From: Monoplex corrugatus
Taxonomy: Eukaryota > Mollusca > Gastropoda > Littorinimorpha > Ranellidae
Length of the DNA: 64,000 nucleotides
Reading direction: 5' to 3'
Assembly: GCA_030674185.1 (NCBI GenBank)
Contig: JAPXFY010000031.1
Location: forward strand, 2,007,156-2,071,155
Shown: positions 60,781-64,000 of the stretch, piece by piece
Layout: each line of letters starts with the position of its first letter
Numbering within the stretch: the first letter of the stretch is position 1
Notes under the pieces: generated by a model
Database searches by the model: none
Told to the model about the DNA's origin: nothing
What the model saw: the letters and a program-made list of their open reading frames with translations, nothing else
Program-made: the position numbers and the translations under genes

Positions 60781-61327
60781 GAAAAGAGCCGGGGTGAACA
60801 GGAGAGGTAGACATTGGTCTTTCAGTGGTCAAGATGGTGGCTATGTGTGGTGGGGAGGTAGGGGATGGGTTGGAAGGAACACAGGACAGATTTGGCGCTG
60901 GACAGGAGGGAAGTGCTGTGATCTAGTGACAGTTGGCTTTCGAGTGGACATGTGGTGATATCCACTCTTGCATTGCAGGGGCATGCATTGTCTACAGTCT
61001 TGTCATTACCCCTTTTCCTTATCATGTGTGTGTGTGCATGTGCCTCTGTGTGTATTACAAGAAAAGCTTGAGATGAGAAGAGGAGGGATATATAGGAAAG
61101 CTGTACAGATGTGCACTGACTAGGCTGTGTGCAAATGTCCCACTGAGCTGGTTGTGTAAAGCTATGACGCCGTCAAAGATGAAACATGGCATCCATAAAA
61201 CTCTCCATTGCCCATCATAAGTGTTCAGTCGTCTGAGCACCAGGTACAAAATTCCATTGAAAGCTACAACAAATGGGAAAGTAGTAACAGGAAAATGTAG
61301 GATTGGAGTGAAGGGTGGGGGGGAGAT

Positions 61328-61405
61328 GGGGATGGTATTGTGTATTTAACAGATGGGGATGGTATTGTGTATTTAACAGATGGGAATGGTATTGTGTATT
61401 AATAC
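61328..61405. repeat. ~28-bp tandem repeat, three copies, in the 3' UTR
   Basis: Unit ACAGATGGGGATGGTATTGT plus GTATTTA. Confidence 0.88.
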
Positions 61406-63439
61406 ATTCGGGTGACTGCTACAGACAACTGCACAAAATAACAGAACTAGGAATTCACATGAACACCCCCAAAGACGTCGCATGAACTAATAGTAATTAC
61501 ATTGATAGCTTCTGTTTGGGAGTTGGTAGATCTGCTTATCATAAACTGTTGATACTGATGGTACCTATGTTTGGAGAGAATAGAGCTCACAGTTCATACA
61601 CAACCATACAAAGCAATCACAAATAAAAGGACCCATGGATTGGGAGCAAAGAACTAACTGTACAGTTGAAGTAGAACAGTGAATGTGGAACTGATGATGG
61701 TTTGGCCTTCTAGTTGATGCAGTTGCTGATGAAAGTTTTGAATAGAATTGTTCACTCGATTGCTGATGTAGTGTAAGTGAGCTGTGTGTCTCTCCTACAA
61801 GGAAAGTGTATGAATTGTTGCTGTACAAATGAGAACACACATCACTGCTGTGTGTGAGTGTGAGCGTGCACGCATGCATGTAATAATTCCCTTTTTATAA
61901 GTATAACCTCTCACTTCAGTGCTTATCATCAGCCCTGGTTCTCTCTTCTTCGCTGCTCATGGCCTCCAGTGTGTGCTGGTTATCAGCTCGAGGTCTGTTT
62001 ATCCTTGAACAGCAAAAAAATGACTGCAGTGACAGAAGGTGAAGGTGATTCCCTGCTTGCTGCCTCAAAGAATTTGAGTCACAAACTTGTAGGTTATGAA
62101 AATGAAAAGCAAACTGATGTCTATGTCACACACCTCTTAGGGTAGGGTAGGGGTGAGGTTGGGGGTGTGGGGGGGGGTTATCTTTCTCCTGGACTGTCCT
62201 TTTTGCTCCATACCATCATTTGCCTTCTTTGTGTATCTTCTCTCTGTCCATGTGTGTGTGTCTATCCTCTCTTTCTCTGTCCATGTGCAAGTTGAGAGGA
62301 AGAAACGTGTTTTGTGTGTCTCCGTCTCAGTGTCTGGTCTATGCTGTGGCACTTACGATGATATAAGGTTATCGCTGTAGATTTTTGAGGTTGATCTGTG
62401 TGGTATGTAAACTTTTTTAAATATGAAAATGTTCAATATTGTGGCTGTGACACCATGACTATCCTTCATTGTGAAGGTTTGTCTAGTGGTATTCTCCTAG
62501 GATCTGTATGTCTTTTCCTCTTTTGTGTGTTTGTTTTTGTTTTCTTTTTGATTAAAGTTCAGCCTGGTGGACATGCCATACCGTCGGTCTGTTTCCATTA
62601 TGCTGTCTTGCGAGTGTTGTTGATGTTCTGTTCAGTGGTGTTGCCTGTCGGTCACCTGTGATTGTACTTCTCATTCTCAGCTTGGAGTCTTGTGTTTCAG
62701 TCATGTGATGGACTCTCTTTTGTAACTGGCAATGGGGAAGGAATGGCTAAACTGTTATTTCTTTGTCCTCCCTGATGTTTTAGAAATCTTTGTAAAGAAA
62801 GAGTGCCCAGTACGACTTTCATCACTTATTTGAATTTGAATGAAGGCAAGGCTAGGCTACTCAGAAGATTGCATGGTTTCAGTAGAAAACATGATTAAAT
62901 GTTGGTTCAGCATTTAAATATGGATAGGTCAGTGTGCTCATTTAGGTTTGAATGTGTTCACTTTTCTAAGATCTTGGCCTCCATCTTGTCCCTCATTCAC
63001 GATCATTAAGCCGGCTCTGTATTACACATAAGGTCATCATCTTATTACAGATTAATTAATGAAAGTTGGTTTGAGTGAGCTTGGTTGTAAAGAGACAGCA
63101 CTAAGTGTGCATGTTCAGTCATGAAGTACAACAGTGGTGAAGAATTGTCCTTTGTTTTTATTTTACTTTCTTATTCATATTGTAAATGTCATGCAAAAGT
63201 GGCTTGAATGTGGTCCAAAATGTACTCATGAGCAAATGTTTGTCAGGATAGACAGTCTTCTGATAGAGCACAGTCTAATCAAATTTTAACATTTTTTTCA
63301 GTCCAACAAAGAAAAGTTCCAAGTGCTTCGTGATCAGAATTTGAGTTTACAGCAGTGTGTGTAGAAAACTGAAATGCTGATAATTAGCAGTCACGTGTAT
63401 ACTGGTGCACAAAGAAAGCGGGAAGTATTGACAATTTAC

Positions 63440-63445
63440 AATAAA
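63440..63445 (+). terminator. Candidate distal polyadenylation signal AATAAA
   Basis: Perfect AATAAA in sense orientation, 2.66 kb after the stop. Which of the hexamers is used cannot be told from sequence alone. Confidence 0.4.
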
Positions 63446-63464
63446 GAAATTATCACTAGAGGAG

Positions 63465-64000
63465 GTGCATGCTGTGGCTTAGCAGCTGTTTGTAAACCAA
63501 ACATTAGATCATAGTGGGTGGGGACATACACTACTGAAGCAACTGGGCGATTATGATCTGACAAAAGCTCTTTATGGACTTCAGATACAGACTTTGAGTT
63601 TGAAAGAACTGGTGATGTTGTTGATCCAGAATGAGTGGTGTAAGGTTAGTGCTGTTGAGATGGGCTGTATGATGGAATGAGTGGTGTAAGGTTAGTGCTG
63701 TTGAGATGGGCTGTATGATGGAATGAGTGGTGTAAGGTTAGTGCTGTTGAGATGGGCTGTATGATGGAATGAGAAAATCACAATGTAAAGATATTTGAAA
63801 TATCTGTTATAAAAAAATCTCTTGTCATAGAGGACTGGGTGGACGGTGTTCGGTTGCATCAAGAGAGTGGAAATTCCTTTCTGGCTTCATTTGCTATACC
63901 ATGTCAGACTGATGGCACTGAGGTGCCACGACGTCACCTTGTCTTGGCCTGGTTTAGGGCTAATGCTGATAATAGTAACATGATTGAAAGTCGCCCTCGC
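63465..64000. other. Downstream flank
   Basis: No gene recognised. Contains a 46-bp tandem repeat (three copies) at 63630-63772. Confidence 0.4.
63630..63772. repeat. 46-bp tandem repeat, three copies
   Basis: Unit GAATGAGTGGTGTAAGGTTA then GTGCTGTTGAGATGGGCTGT and ATGATG. Confidence 0.93.

Larger units (their letters stand above)
60781..63465 (+). other. 3' UTR of the USP9X orthologue and candidate poly(A) signals
   Basis: No further coding exon is visible after the TGA. AATAAA hexamers lie at 61622-61627 and 63440-63445, and an ATTAAA near 62551. The UTR end is therefore uncertain. Short tandem repeats occur within (61328-61405, about 28 bp x3). Confidence 0.5.

Overview
The window is animal (eukaryotic) genomic DNA. 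It carries the 3' half of one long, intron-rich gene on the + strand: the orthologue of the deubiquitinase USP9X / fat facets. Twenty-nine consecutive coding exons (numbered w1 to w29 within this window) can be placed from 1846 to the stop codon at 60778-60780. Their phases agree at every junction and give 1,328 codons before the stop. The 5' half of the gene lies left of the window. Divergence from vertebrate USP9X, the CR1/L2-like and RTE-like LINE remains, and abundant TG repeats and minisatellites suggest a lophotrochozoan, probably a marine mollusc such as a gastropod. The species assignment is inference only.

Layout: 1-1845 holds a decayed LINE 3' end and a 28-bp minisatellite. Exons w1-w5 (1846-13999) encode the segment before the catalytic domain. 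Exons w6-w16 (15330-32041) encode the C19 ubiquitin-specific protease domain, with Cys 15422-15424, His 26696-26698, Asp 28244-28246 and two CxxC zinc-finger pairs. Exons w17-w28 (34552-55546) encode the conserved C-terminal helical region. Exon w29 (60265-60780) encodes an unusual polyglutamine-rich tail and is followed by a 3' UTR. Coding sequence is about 4 kb, or 6% of the window.

The introns are the remarkable part. About 19 kb (roughly 30%) is minisatellite: some 16 large arrays with units of 28 to 71 bp, nearly every one unrelated to the others. Two arrays, in the introns before w2 and w20, carry in each unit a copy of the 3' splice site and first bases of the exon that follows. Three others carry GTAAG donor-like motifs in each unit. 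A second layer is at least a dozen non-autonomous elements bounded by TTAA, resembling piggyBac-type MITEs: a ~190-bp double-palindrome family, a ~674-bp family, a ~735-bp family and others. One has landed inside the TTAA of another repeat's tail, one contains a second MITE, and one ends 22 bp before exon w8. A ~540-bp dispersed repeat with an AACAATA-type tail, LINE fragments and simple repeats fill much of the rest. I see no second protein gene, tRNA, rRNA or CRISPR array.
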